From a virus, in IMG/VR virus record IMGVR_UViG_3300010334_000345, positions 1 through 20,882 of that record: 20,882 nt of DNA. One strand, written 5' to 3'. Positions 11,511 through 18,029 of this stretch are shown here, one piece after another. The position numbers and the translations under genes were made by a program. The number at the start of each line of letters is the position of its first letter. Position 1 is the stretch's first letter. The notes beneath the pieces were generated by a model. That model was not told the origin of the DNA, searched no databases, and saw nothing but the letters and a program-made list of their open reading frames with translations.

Positions 11511-11946
11511 TATTTTGAACCTGTGCCCTTCGTAGATTAATTTCATAATAAGCAATATGACCAAATGGATCTAAAACAGGGTGGGTAGAAACAATATCAA
11601 AAATTGTATCCTCAAGGTCCAATTTATCTGGCTCTATAAATACTCTTTCTCCATCTGCTGCAACTACATTTCCTATCCGCCAACGCTTACTAAGCCTAAT
11701 TGGAGATTGCATTTTAACATGAATATCTTCAATATATCCAGCAGATCCAGGGCTATATTTTTTATCATCTGACACACCGCGACCACCTTTATCTTGAACT
11801 GGCATAACCTTGCAATGAATTGTTTGATCATATATCCATTGACGAGTCATAGCACCACTTTCAGATTGTACATTTTTTTGAACAAATATATCAGCAGACA
11901 TATTCATAAATGTATTTACATATGAGTTAAGTTGAAATATAGCCAT
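11491..11946 (-). CDS. Head closure / head-tail stopper-like protein
   Basis: A 151-residue protein that probably seals the connector after DNA packaging. Its start codon directly follows the TAA of the adaptor gene (TAAATG) with GGTGAT just upstream, indicating coupled translation. The beta-rich layout (IHCKVMPVQDKGG, GYIEDIHVKMQSPI, KRWRIGNVVAADG, TIFDIVSTHPVLDPFGHI, YYEINLRRAQVQ) resembles the small barrel of head-closure proteins. In these, an I-V-x-x-x-P strand and a final Y-x-x-x-L-R-R strand are common. Gene order adaptor, closure, neck, terminator supports the call. Confidence 0.6.
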   Translation of the reverse strand: MAIFQLNSYVNTFMNMSADIFVQKNVQSESGAMTRQWIYDQTIHCKVMPVQDKGGRGVSDDKKYSPGSAGYIEDIHVKMQSPIRLSKRWRIGNVVAADGERVFIEPDKLDLEDTIFDIVSTHPVLDPFGHIAYYEINLRRAQVQNNDIITV

Positions 11947-12888
11947 TTAAATCACCACAATATTATAATTGCGGTATTGATCTAAGATTCCGTCAACAAT
12001 GACATTACCAGTACCATTAAAAGCTCCCGCCGATAATTCAAAGGTTACTTCAGCAAGATTTACTCTCTTTAAATATTTTGTGCGCCATGCTGAATCATTG
12101 CTCAGTAGGTCCCCTACAAGCAACAGAGAGCAAAGTTTAATATCTTGGGGTACATAATTATACCCTATTTCTCCGTAAATTTTGTAGCGGGCATTATCGC
12201 GGAATTTGCCGTAATATAAAATTGTTGGATCTACCTGATTGTCATATCTAACATCACTAAATGTATTTAAGATTCTAGCAACTTTTCCTGTAGGACTTAG
12301 TTCTATGTCATACCCAAAAACATTATATGTTGGGCTTGCGGTATAATCTATTTGCAAAGTTTCATTTTCATATACTTTATCAATATAAAGCATTTTTTCT
12401 GTTAATTCTAAAGCATCGCTGCCAGAACCAAAAATTTCTTGAAAACCATACCTTCTACCAAAGTCAAGACTTGTATAGTTATTAATTATTGTTCTAGCAA
12501 TTTGTTCTGCAGACAATATCTGTGATTGTGAATAATAATTTAATTCTGAGGGCTTTGTGCCAATATTATAATAATCAACTATATCACTAACTAAGGCGTA
12601 TGGAGTAATAATTTCTAAATATTGTGTTTGTGATGTGGATTTTCCACTTAGTGTATAGGACCAAATTATTTGAAGTACCCTATTTTCAGATGTCAAATCT
12701 GGGGTAATTTCAAAAGAGTAATAGCCTTCGGGCTGTTCGTTAATAGCAGATGCAGAGGACAGTAGGATAGTACCGTCATCTGCATCTTTAATTTTTACTA
12801 ATACTGCTCCGTCAGCATTAGTTAATTGTCCTTGCTTATAAATTTCTAATGAAACTGTTTCTTGAGTTCCATTGTGGATCTGTTGCAA
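11947..12888 (-). CDS. Head-tail adaptor with N-terminal beta domain
   Basis: The 313-residue protein probably docks on the portal. It uses a TTG start (TTG CAA CAG ATC) chosen because GGAGG lies seven bases upstream and no nearby in-frame ATG exists. Residues 1-95 are a beta sandwich of immunoglobulin or BppU type (VSLEIYKQGQLTNADGAVLV, GYYSFEITPDL, VLQIIWSYTLSG). From about residue 98, YALVSDIVDYYNIG and then SQSQILSAEQIARTIINNYT and FGRRYG give the helical entry of gp6-like connectors. Beta loops and a C-terminal helix follow. Typical adaptors have only the second part, so the front domain is an addition that could decorate the neck. Confidence 0.65.
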   Translation of the reverse strand: MQQIHNGTQETVSLEIYKQGQLTNADGAVLVKIKDADDGTILLSSASAINEQPEGYYSFEITPDLTSENRVLQIIWSYTLSGKSTSQTQYLEIITPYALVSDIVDYYNIGTKPSELNYYSQSQILSAEQIARTIINNYTSLDFGRRYGFQEIFGSGSDALELTEKMLYIDKVYENETLQIDYTASPTYNVFGYDIELSPTGKVARILNTFSDVRYDNQVDPTILYYGKFRDNARYKIYGEIGYNYVPQDIKLCSLLLVGDLLSNDSAWRTKYLKRVNLAEVTFELSAGAFNGTGNVIVDGILDQYRNYNIVVI

Positions 12889-12895
12889 TTAAATT

Positions 12896-12900
12896 CCTCC
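12896..12900 (-). promoter_or_regulatory. Ribosome binding site deciding a TTG start
   Basis: GGAGG followed by AATTTAA and TTG on the minus strand; the spacing of seven bases is optimal. This fixes the start of the adaptor at 12888 although the codon is the rare TTG. Confidence 0.75.
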
Positions 12901-12907
12901 AATAAGA

Positions 12908-13300
12908 CTAGCCGTAGAATTCCTGGACTTCTCTAGGTGTAGCTAATCTAAAACCTTCATAGGTGTCAAAAATTCTTTGAGCATCTGATTCTGCCATTGG
13001 AACAAATGGATGTTCGTAACTGAAAACATAGTTTCCAACCTGATAAGACATATTGCCTCTTTCCATCTTTACCAAAACAACATTTGGTGCAGATACATCC
13101 AGATTTTGTACCCTTGGGCTTGGATCTGGCTGTGGTTCAAGTTTTTCACTCTCAAAAAATCTTTGGTATGTGTCGTAGGTTACGCCTTCTTCTTCAAGTA
13201 GCATAATTAGCTGCTGCTTTGAAATTTTTGCTGGCAAATCTACGGCAAATGATTCTGCGATATCTCGCAATTCTTGTACTTTTAAAGTATTAAAAGACAT
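12908..13300 (-). CDS. Small head-proximal protein with SAP/LEM-like N-terminal helix pair
   Basis: A 130-residue protein of unknown role. Residues about 4-45 (LKVQELRDIAESFAVDLPAK, then SKQQLIMLLEEEGV) match the pattern of the SAP / Rho-N / HeH-LEM helix-extended-loop-helix motif, known to bind nucleic acid or protein. A proline-rich linker (EPQPDPSPRVQ) leads to a C-terminal domain (VVLVKMERGNMSYQVGNYVF, then HPFVPMAESDAQRIFDTYEG) that is probably a small beta-alpha fold. GAGG is six bases before the ATG. It is the first gene of the block after the capsid terminator and sits where actinophages often carry a capsid-associated or connector-associated small protein. Function not assigned. Confidence 0.7.
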   Translation of the reverse strand: MSFNTLKVQELRDIAESFAVDLPAKISKQQLIMLLEEEGVTYDTYQRFFESEKLEPQPDPSPRVQNLDVSAPNVVLVKMERGNMSYQVGNYVFSYEHPFVPMAESDAQRIFDTYEGFRLATPREVQEFYG

Positions 13301-13326
13301 TTTATTCCTCTTTCTCTTATATAGTT

Positions 13327-13335
13327 ATTATACCA
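13327..13335 (-). promoter_or_regulatory. Extended -10 promoter motif TGGTATAAT after capsid terminator
   Basis: TGGTATAAT, identical to the one before the tail chaperone, lies 27 bases before the ATG at 13300. That leaves a leader of about 20 bases with a GAGG site. It is placed just after the capsid terminator and would restart transcription for the connector genes. The -35 region is AT-rich without a clear hexamer. Confidence 0.6.
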
Positions 13336-13353
13336 AATAATATTAAAAATGAA

Positions 13354-13381
13354 TAAAGGGAGCCAATATATGCTCCCTTTA
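13354..13381 (-). terminator. Hairpin terminator after major capsid gene
   Basis: Perfect 10-base-pair stem (TAAAGGGAGC / GCTCCCTTTA) with an eight-base loop, starting 18 bases beyond the capsid stop. On the minus strand it is followed by TTCATTTTTAAT. Because the stem ends in A-T pairs and T-rich sequence follows, it fits an intrinsic terminator. The hairpin is symmetric and could act in either direction, but only minus-strand genes are present. Confidence 0.75.
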
Positions 13382-13399
13382 CCCATAACATGCTTAGTG

Positions 13400-14584
13400 T
13401 TAGAAGGTTGAAACTCCACCAGTACCTGGCGTAAAGTTTACATTTGAACCTCTTACTGCGGTGTCGTCTGTTAGACCAGACCCATTTGCAAGAGAACCGA
13501 ATGTTGAACTTTGTGGTGCAGTTGTTCCTGCTACCTTAACATTCTTAACGAGAACATGTGCATCGTAGTTTTCTAGGGCACAGCCGACACGAATGAATAG
13601 AGTGTATTCAATTGTATCTTTCTTTGCCACAAACTGACGATAAACAACAACATCACGCTTGATACCGACAATAAAGTTCTGTGGGAATGTCAAGTGGACA
13701 TCACCATGCAGAGAACCTGTAACTGCACCAGCGTATGTGCCAGCACGAGTCTCATCGATTAACGGAACATTGATAACTGGAATACCAAACGCGAATGGCG
13801 TTGTGGTACCTGGACCACCATCGTTAGCAGCTACATCACCACGGATGATACCTGAAGAGATATCAAATGGGAGGAAGTTGCCAACTGTGTTAGTCAAGTT
13901 GTACAAATAATCCTGAACCAAGTTAGAACCAGCGAAGAATCTTAGCTGATTACGGCGTTGCTTGTACTTACGAGGCATCTGCTTGATAGCAAGGTTGAAT
14001 ACAGCCTTATCAAGACCGTAACCCTGTGCATCAACAACATGTGCATTCGTATTAGCAAGTGTGCGGAAGCCTTTGAAAGCACCCATCAGACCTGCTGAAG
14101 AACCATCACCATTAATCAAAAGATCTTCGACATCGTTACCAGCCTGTGTTGCCATCAAACGGGCAATGTGATCTTCCAAGTCTGGACCCTCAAGGTTATC
14201 CTCAAGAGATTCAGCTGAAAGTTCCCAATCTAGACGAAGCTTGCGTGTTGTCAAAGAGATCTTTGAGAATGTTGCACCAGCCTGTGTGTACTGATTAGTA
14301 CCTGACTGACCTGTAAAATCACGAGGATTATCTTCAGAAGCTACTGTCATAATTCTCTGACCTACTGCGACACGATCAATTTCGGTTACGTTTGAGCGCA
14401 TACGGATTGTACGAGCTGACTTAGCCAAAATTGTTGCATCCCACATGTAATCTAGAAAACGATTAGCCTGATCTGGGTAAAGAAGACCTGTGCCTGACAA
14501 TGTGCGACCATCACCTGACAAATCAGATCCTGTTGTTCCAAGATTTGTTGTATCAATTACTTTCTGTAAAAGTTCGTTACTCAT
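13400..14584 (-). CDS. Major capsid protein (HK97-fold type)
   Basis: The 394-residue shell protein. Family-like features are an N-terminal arm, the early segment LLYPDQANRFLDYMWDAT, a strand-loop region around RTIRMRSNVTEIDRVAVGQR with a conserved-looking TVASED, and a helix ending QAGNDVEDLLINGDGSSAG, typical of HK97-like shell proteins. Late strands include FPQNFIVGIKRDVVVYRQFV and TIEYTLFIRVGCALENYDA. No scaffolding delta domain is fused, in keeping with the separate scaffold encoded just upstream. AGGTGA lies six bases before the ATG. Codons are more C-ended than in neighbouring genes, and the gene is followed by a strong hairpin, both fitting very high expression. Confidence 0.92.
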   Translation of the reverse strand: MSNELLQKVIDTTNLGTTGSDLSGDGRTLSGTGLLYPDQANRFLDYMWDATILAKSARTIRMRSNVTEIDRVAVGQRIMTVASEDNPRDFTGQSGTNQYTQAGATFSKISLTTRKLRLDWELSAESLEDNLEGPDLEDHIARLMATQAGNDVEDLLINGDGSSAGLMGAFKGFRTLANTNAHVVDAQGYGLDKAVFNLAIKQMPRKYKQRRNQLRFFAGSNLVQDYLYNLTNTVGNFLPFDISSGIIRGDVAANDGGPGTTTPFAFGIPVINVPLIDETRAGTYAGAVTGSLHGDVHLTFPQNFIVGIKRDVVVYRQFVAKKDTIEYTLFIRVGCALENYDAHVLVKNVKVAGTTAPQSSTFGSLANGSGLTDDTAVRGSNVNFTPGTGGVSTF

Positions 14585-14615
14585 ATTTTTTCACCTACCT
14601 TTCATAGTGGTTTTT

Positions 14616-15095
14616 TTATAGGGCATTTACTCCGAGGAAGGATCCTTGCCAAAAATCGTCATCCTTTGTTACCATTGCTGGTGAATCTACTTCACCAGAC
14701 TTTTTAATTGCAGTGTCATTCTCATAAGAGTTGACTCTTTCGTTTGTCTCTGTAAGAGACTTTTGTAGTTCGGTAACAAGGTTGTTTAAAGCATCAACTG
14801 ATTTAGCAAGCTCTTCTTTTTCAGCAGTAAGTTCATCAAATTTCTTTATCAAATCTGATGTCTCTGCCTTTAGAGCTTTTTTAAATTCTTTTGTGCTATC
14901 TTTTGCGCTATCTGCGCTTTTCTCAAGCTTTTCACCAACAAAGTCTTTGAGGTCTGTAACCATCTTTGTGAAATCTAATTCATCGACTTCTAGTTCTGAA
15001 ATATCTGCAGCCTTTTCAATTGCTGCATCATCACTTTCTTCAACCACTTCGTTAATTTCTTCAGCTTCTTGAATTTCTGTATTTTCTTCTGTCAC
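14616..15095 (-). CDS. Nested scaffold protein from an internal GTG start
   Basis: The same reading frame as the protease has an internal GTG at 15095 preceded by a near-perfect AAAGGAGG with seven bases between GGAGG and GTG. Starting here gives 159 residues, very acidic at the front (VTEENTEIQEAEEINEVVEE). A long predicted coiled coil follows (FKKALKAETSDLIKKFDELT, EELAKSVDALNNLVTELQKS), then a C-terminal tail ending WQGSFLGVNAL that could contact the shell. This composition is typical of internal scaffolds. Lambda Nu3 inside gene C is the known precedent. No site of this strength precedes the protease itself, so the scaffold would be made in excess over the protease, as assembly needs. Confidence 0.75.
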   Translation of the reverse strand: MTEENTEIQEAEEINEVVEESDDAAIEKAADISELEVDELDFTKMVTDLKDFVGEKLEKSADSAKDSTKEFKKALKAETSDLIKKFDELTAEKEELAKSVDALNNLVTELQKSLTETNERVNSYENDTAIKKSGEVDSPAMVTKDDDFWQGSFLGVNAL

Positions 15096-15998
15096 GATAC
15101 TACCTCCTTTGCTGATTTTTTTTCTAGTATCATCCATAACACCCTGTCGGGTGGTACTAATGTTATTCTGGTCAGGGTACCTATTAATTGTATCCTGCGA
15201 ATTAATTGGGCTTGATGCAGATTCCAATGCAACATTATTTGGACCATGATCTGGACCTGGAGCATCATCTTTCTGCAAGTACCCGTCAACTACTTTCTGA
15301 ATAGCTGAATTCTTTTCTGTATCATTTTTTTCAACCCAGCCAATGGTATCCATTGAATCGCCGCAAATGCTGCAATCCTTTGTTTCTCCCGAATAAGCTG
15401 TAGCAATCTGGTCTGTTCCGCACCAGAAGACATTTTCTGTTTCAATTTCTGTTGCCATACCTTTAAAAATTAAATTATCTCCACTTTTTTGAATTGAAAA
15501 AACATTTGCAAGTGGGTTGGCGGGATTGTCAACTAGACTTAATTCGTGTAGATCATATTCTTTAATAACTCTACGCTCTTCGTCTGTTTCATTATTACCC
15601 TTTTCCATAGAAGCTGTGACAATATTTCCACCTATTGAAAAACCTGTAAGGGTGCCATCAAGAACTTTTTCCCAAGTATCCTGAGCACCCTTTGAAATAT
15701 ACGCTTGTACAAATACACCTTTATAATTTTTGCCTTCGTTAGCATCGTAATAATCTTCTTCATTAAATGAAAGAACTTTTCCTACTGCAATTGGTTGATG
15801 CATTTCGCGAATGTTTCCGCGAAACCTTTCAAATGCAGCTTTGCTGGCATCCGATGTAACAATATCACCATGCTTGTCTACATTGTCCAATGTAGCAAAG
15901 CCAGATACTGTGCGATTTGCTTTATCTACTTTGGCAAATGGAAATGCAAGACTCATCTTACGATCCCCATTTAACCATGTGGCTTTTTGAATATTCAT
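14616..15998 (-). CDS. Prohead protease with C-terminal scaffold region
   Basis: The 460-residue protein cuts scaffold and capsid precursors during head maturation. Residues about 15-165 match the prohead serine protease pattern: FATLDNVDKHGDIV, then REMHQPIAVGKV (candidate catalytic His), TLTGFSIGGNI (candidate Ser), and EYDLHELSLVDNPANPLAN (acid/Asn region). Residues 193-212 form a cysteine cluster (FWCG, CSICGD) suggesting a small zinc-binding insert. From about 300 the chain is acidic and helical and is also made separately as scaffold. The annotated ATG has no clear ribosome site but lies nine bases after an extended -10-like TGGTATCAT. An alternative start at Met15 (MSLAFPF) has GGGG upstream. 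The arrangement parallels lambda C/Nu3. Confidence 0.88.
   Translation of the reverse strand: MNIQKATWLNGDRKMSLAFPFAKVDKANRTVSGFATLDNVDKHGDIVTSDASKAAFERFRGNIREMHQPIAVGKVLSFNEEDYYDANEGKNYKGVFVQAYISKGAQDTWEKVLDGTLTGFSIGGNIVTASMEKGNNETDEERRVIKEYDLHELSLVDNPANPLANVFSIQKSGDNLIFKGMATEIETENVFWCGTDQIATAYSGETKDCSICGDSMDTIGWVEKNDTEKNSAIQKVVDGYLQKDDAPGPDHGPNNVALESASSPINSQDTINRYPDQNNISTTRQGVMDDTRKKISKGGSIVTEENTEIQEAEEINEVVEESDDAAIEKAADISELEVDELDFTKMVTDLKDFVGEKLEKSADSAKDSTKEFKKALKAETSDLIKKFDELTAEKEELAKSVDALNNLVTELQKSLTETNERVNSYENDTAIKKSGEVDSPAMVTKDDDFWQGSFLGVNAL
15101..15110 (-). promoter_or_regulatory. Strong internal ribosome binding site for the nested scaffold
   Basis: The minus strand reads AAAGGAGGTAGTATCGTG, among the best Shine-Dalgarno matches in the window, placed in the middle of the protease frame. 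The residues it encodes (SKGGSIV) sit in a linker, so the site is not explained by protein constraints. Confidence 0.8.
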
Positions 15999-16007
15999 AT
16001 TACTTAA

Positions 16008-16016
16008 ATGATACCA
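16008..16016 (-). promoter_or_regulatory. Extended -10-like TGGTATCAT before protease
   Basis: TGGTATCAT differs by one base from the TGGTATAAT motif. Only nine bases separate it from the ATG at 15998, so a transcript would begin two or three bases before the start codon, almost leaderless. That would fit the absence of a ribosome site. It lies in the right arm of the palindrome, so the two may compete. Confidence 0.4.
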
Positions 16017-16050
16017 AGTTTTGTATGCAATACAAAATTTGCGGTATCAT
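16008..16050 (-). repeat. Long imperfect palindrome between portal and protease
   Basis: On the minus strand ATGATACC pairs with GGTATCAT. Inside, after a two-base GC bulge, AAATTTTGTAT pairs with ATACAAAACTT with one A-C mismatch, and the loop is TGC. The 43-base structure starts two bases after the portal stop and fills most of the gap. It may be a terminator with weak T tract, an RNA-processing hairpin, or a two-fold protein-binding site. Its right arm contains the -10-like element for the protease. Confidence 0.65.
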
Positions 16051-16051
16051 A

Positions 16052-17638
16052 TTACCCCTGAGTTCTTCCCTCACCCTTTGGACTACGAGCTTCGCCCTGA
16101 GTGTCGGGAGCGTTTATTTTTCTTTTTTGGTCTCTTTGCCGAGTGCCATTAGCATTAGTTTTTGCTTCTGCTGCATCTTTTCCACCAATTATTAATGGGT
16201 CATCTCCGCCCGCTCTAGGTGGCATACCTTTACGAAGTCTAACATCATTAGGAACAATAACTTGATCTTTAAGATAAACATCATCAATTCTTGCCTGTGT
16301 CTCTTCGTCAGTAAGTGTAAGTTCATTAAGTTGTAAAGTAAATGCATCTGTAATTTCAGCAATAACTCCACTAAGTTTCTTTTCAATATAGTCTTGCATT
16401 GGGCGACATACCTGCTCTTTAAAGGTTTTATCTGCATCCCTAGCTCCCGCCAAAGATGTGCCCTGTGGAGTTCCTAACTTACTAATTGGAACTCGGTGTG
16501 CTAAAAGAATACGGTCACGACTTTCAACTGCATAATTTGTAAAAGATGAATCTTGAATTCCAGCTTCAATTGGCTCCATATTAAACTCTACACGAGCATT
16601 TTCACCATCTGACGGAAGCGGGATGTAAAGAGTTCTGTGATTACGACCCTTAAGACCAGTCTGGAAAAATTCTAAAAGTTTTCGTTCTGATTCTGCATTT
16701 AGGCGAGCACCTTTTACAGTAATAATATATCTTGGAACAGCTTTGTTTTCAAAATAATCAAGATTAAATCTTTGAGCAAACTCATCACCAGCTACTGCAT
16801 TTTTTGCAGACATAATATCTGGAATACCATAATAAGTATTTGTTGGTGAGTATTTCTTTAAATGAATTACTTCATTTGGTCGTGGATCTGTACCAATTTG
16901 ATCTTCTGTAAAGGTATCTCCATAGTTTCTAAAAAATGTATAACGGTTATAAACAACTTGAACAAAGCCATCACGGTGACGGCGAATACGCATTGTAATT
17001 GCTGGAATATGACCAATGTATCCAATTTTACCTGATGAAGTTCTACCAATTTCAATATATGCATTTCCAGTAACTTCTAAAACTGTATATGCTTTTTTAA
17101 GTGTTTCAAGAAAACCATCGTCAGAGTTCATTCCTTCTAAATAACTTTTTAATTCTACCCGCCCACGAGCAATATTTCTTCTAATTTTATCAAGTTTTGC
17201 TGGTGTAGCCATTACATCTGCAACTTTATCTAAAGTCTTTTGTGTTTCTTGGAATTCATATCCAAGACCAATAACATTTGCAACTTTCGCTTCAACTGCT
17301 GCATGGTGAAAAGGAGATAGATCAAAAAGTTGAGCCAAGTACATAACATTATATGGTGGCTGGACAATCATAAACAGGGAATATCCTGTTAGGTCAAGTG
17401 GGTCAAGTTTTTTTGATTTAGCATCATCAACACCAGTAAATGATTTTTCTAGTCTATTTGCTCTACGTTTAAAGTTTTCACTAAGACCATCAACTTTTTT
17501 AAGTTCTCCCCAATTTTTTGAAAATGGGTCATCATACTCAAATTCTTTAGATTTTGCAACACGATCTCTATCCGAAACAATATTTATTGTTTGCATAAAA
17601 TCAAAATCATCATCAGGTACTGGTGTTAGGCTAGTCAT
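16052..17638 (-). CDS. Phage portal protein (PBSX-like)
   Basis: The 528-residue protein forms the dodecameric ring at the head vertex through which DNA is packaged and leaves. Segments typical of PBSX/HK97-type portals are FDLSPFHHAAVEAKVANVIG, a helix-strand pair around TVLEVTGNAYIEIGRTSSG, NEVIHLKKYSPTNTYYGIPD, the following helix AKNAVAGDEFAQRFNLDYFE, and the clip-to-crown segment RILLAHRVPISKLG with GTSLAGARDADKTFKEQV. The C-terminal 50 residues are basic and disordered (RQRDQKRKINAPDTQ). The ATG overlaps the TAA of the preceding gene in a TAATG with no strong ribosome site, so translation is probably coupled. Followed at once by the 43-base palindrome. Confidence 0.92.
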   Translation of the reverse strand: MTSLTPVPDDDFDFMQTINIVSDRDRVAKSKEFEYDDPFSKNWGELKKVDGLSENFKRRANRLEKSFTGVDDAKSKKLDPLDLTGYSLFMIVQPPYNVMYLAQLFDLSPFHHAAVEAKVANVIGLGYEFQETQKTLDKVADVMATPAKLDKIRRNIARGRVELKSYLEGMNSDDGFLETLKKAYTVLEVTGNAYIEIGRTSSGKIGYIGHIPAITMRIRRHRDGFVQVVYNRYTFFRNYGDTFTEDQIGTDPRPNEVIHLKKYSPTNTYYGIPDIMSAKNAVAGDEFAQRFNLDYFENKAVPRYIITVKGARLNAESERKLLEFFQTGLKGRNHRTLYIPLPSDGENARVEFNMEPIEAGIQDSSFTNYAVESRDRILLAHRVPISKLGTPQGTSLAGARDADKTFKEQVCRPMQDYIEKKLSGVIAEITDAFTLQLNELTLTDEETQARIDDVYLKDQVIVPNDVRLRKGMPPRAGGDDPLIIGGKDAAEAKTNANGTRQRDQKRKINAPDTQGEARSPKGEGRTQG

Positions 17639-17976
17639 TATTTGTAAAGACCCATCTTTCTTTTTTGTTCAATATCTTCTTTAATTGCAGGAACATCTAA
17701 TTCATCTGGAATTAACCCAAGGTCCATTCTTTGTTTCTGATATTCATATTCATCTTCAGTTACTTGTCGATGTCCAGAAAACCAAACTGGCTGACCTTCT
17801 AAGCCCATATTTTTTGCTGCTTTTTTTAATCTATTTATTCTAACAATATCACCTTTTATAGCAGGAACATTAAGGTAATTGCCATCTTCGTCTACTACTA
17901 ATTTACCCTCTGGCGTTTCCCAAAGATAAAGACCGTAAGAGACTTCTTCTACTTCTGTTATATTCATTTTTCCCAT
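17638..17976 (-). CDS. Uncharacterised small protein upstream of portal
   Basis: A 112-residue protein without a recognised catalytic motif. The front half looks beta-rich (YGLYLWETPEGKLVVDEDGN, YLNVPAIKGDIVRI). The second half is helical and charged (RLKKAAKNMGLEGQPVWFSG, then EDEYEYQKQRMDLGLIPDEL), ending in a basic tail. A VPAIK(G/E)DI phrase occurs twice, at about residues 37 and 95, which may mark an internal duplication. The ATG at 17976 has no Shine-Dalgarno site but lies six bases after an extended -10 motif, so it may be translated from a leaderless mRNA. A second ATG three codons in is an alternative. Coupling to portal by TAATG suggests a role in packaging or portal assembly, but that is inference. 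Confidence 0.75.
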   Translation of the reverse strand: MGKMNITEVEEVSYGLYLWETPEGKLVVDEDGNYLNVPAIKGDIVRINRLKKAAKNMGLEGQPVWFSGHRQVTEDEYEYQKQRMDLGLIPDELDVPAIKEDIEQKRKMGLYK

Positions 17977-17982
17977 AACTAG

Positions 17983-17991
17983 ATTTTACCA
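17983..17991 (-). promoter_or_regulatory. Extended -10 promoter motif TGGTAAAAT giving a leaderless start
   Basis: TGGTAAAAT is followed by CTAGTT and then the ATG at 17976. Transcription starting seven bases after the -10 would begin on the A of the start codon. The same nine bases occur before the major tail gene at 10265-10273. Confidence 0.5.
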
Positions 17992-18017
17992 TTTTTGTTT
18001 GCGAAAACGAAATTTTG

Positions 18018-18029
18018 TAACATATGTTA
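18018..18029. repeat. Perfect 12-base palindrome at the end of the LamG gene
   Basis: TAACATATGTTA is a perfect inverted repeat that includes the TAA stop of the LamG gene. It lies about 30 bases upstream of the extended -10 at 17983-17991. Too short for a terminator by itself; it could be a protein-binding site near the -35 region, or chance in AT-rich DNA. Confidence 0.35.

Noticed and set aside
10803-11564. Longer version of the neck protein starting at 11564
   Set aside because: The 18 extra residues would come from deep overlap with the head-closure gene and lack a ribosome site; the ATG at 11510 is a better start.
15092-15289. Minus-strand 65-residue frame overlapping the protease gene
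   Set aside because: Different frame from the protease, low-complexity Leu/Arg/Met product, no ribosome site; it is a shadow.
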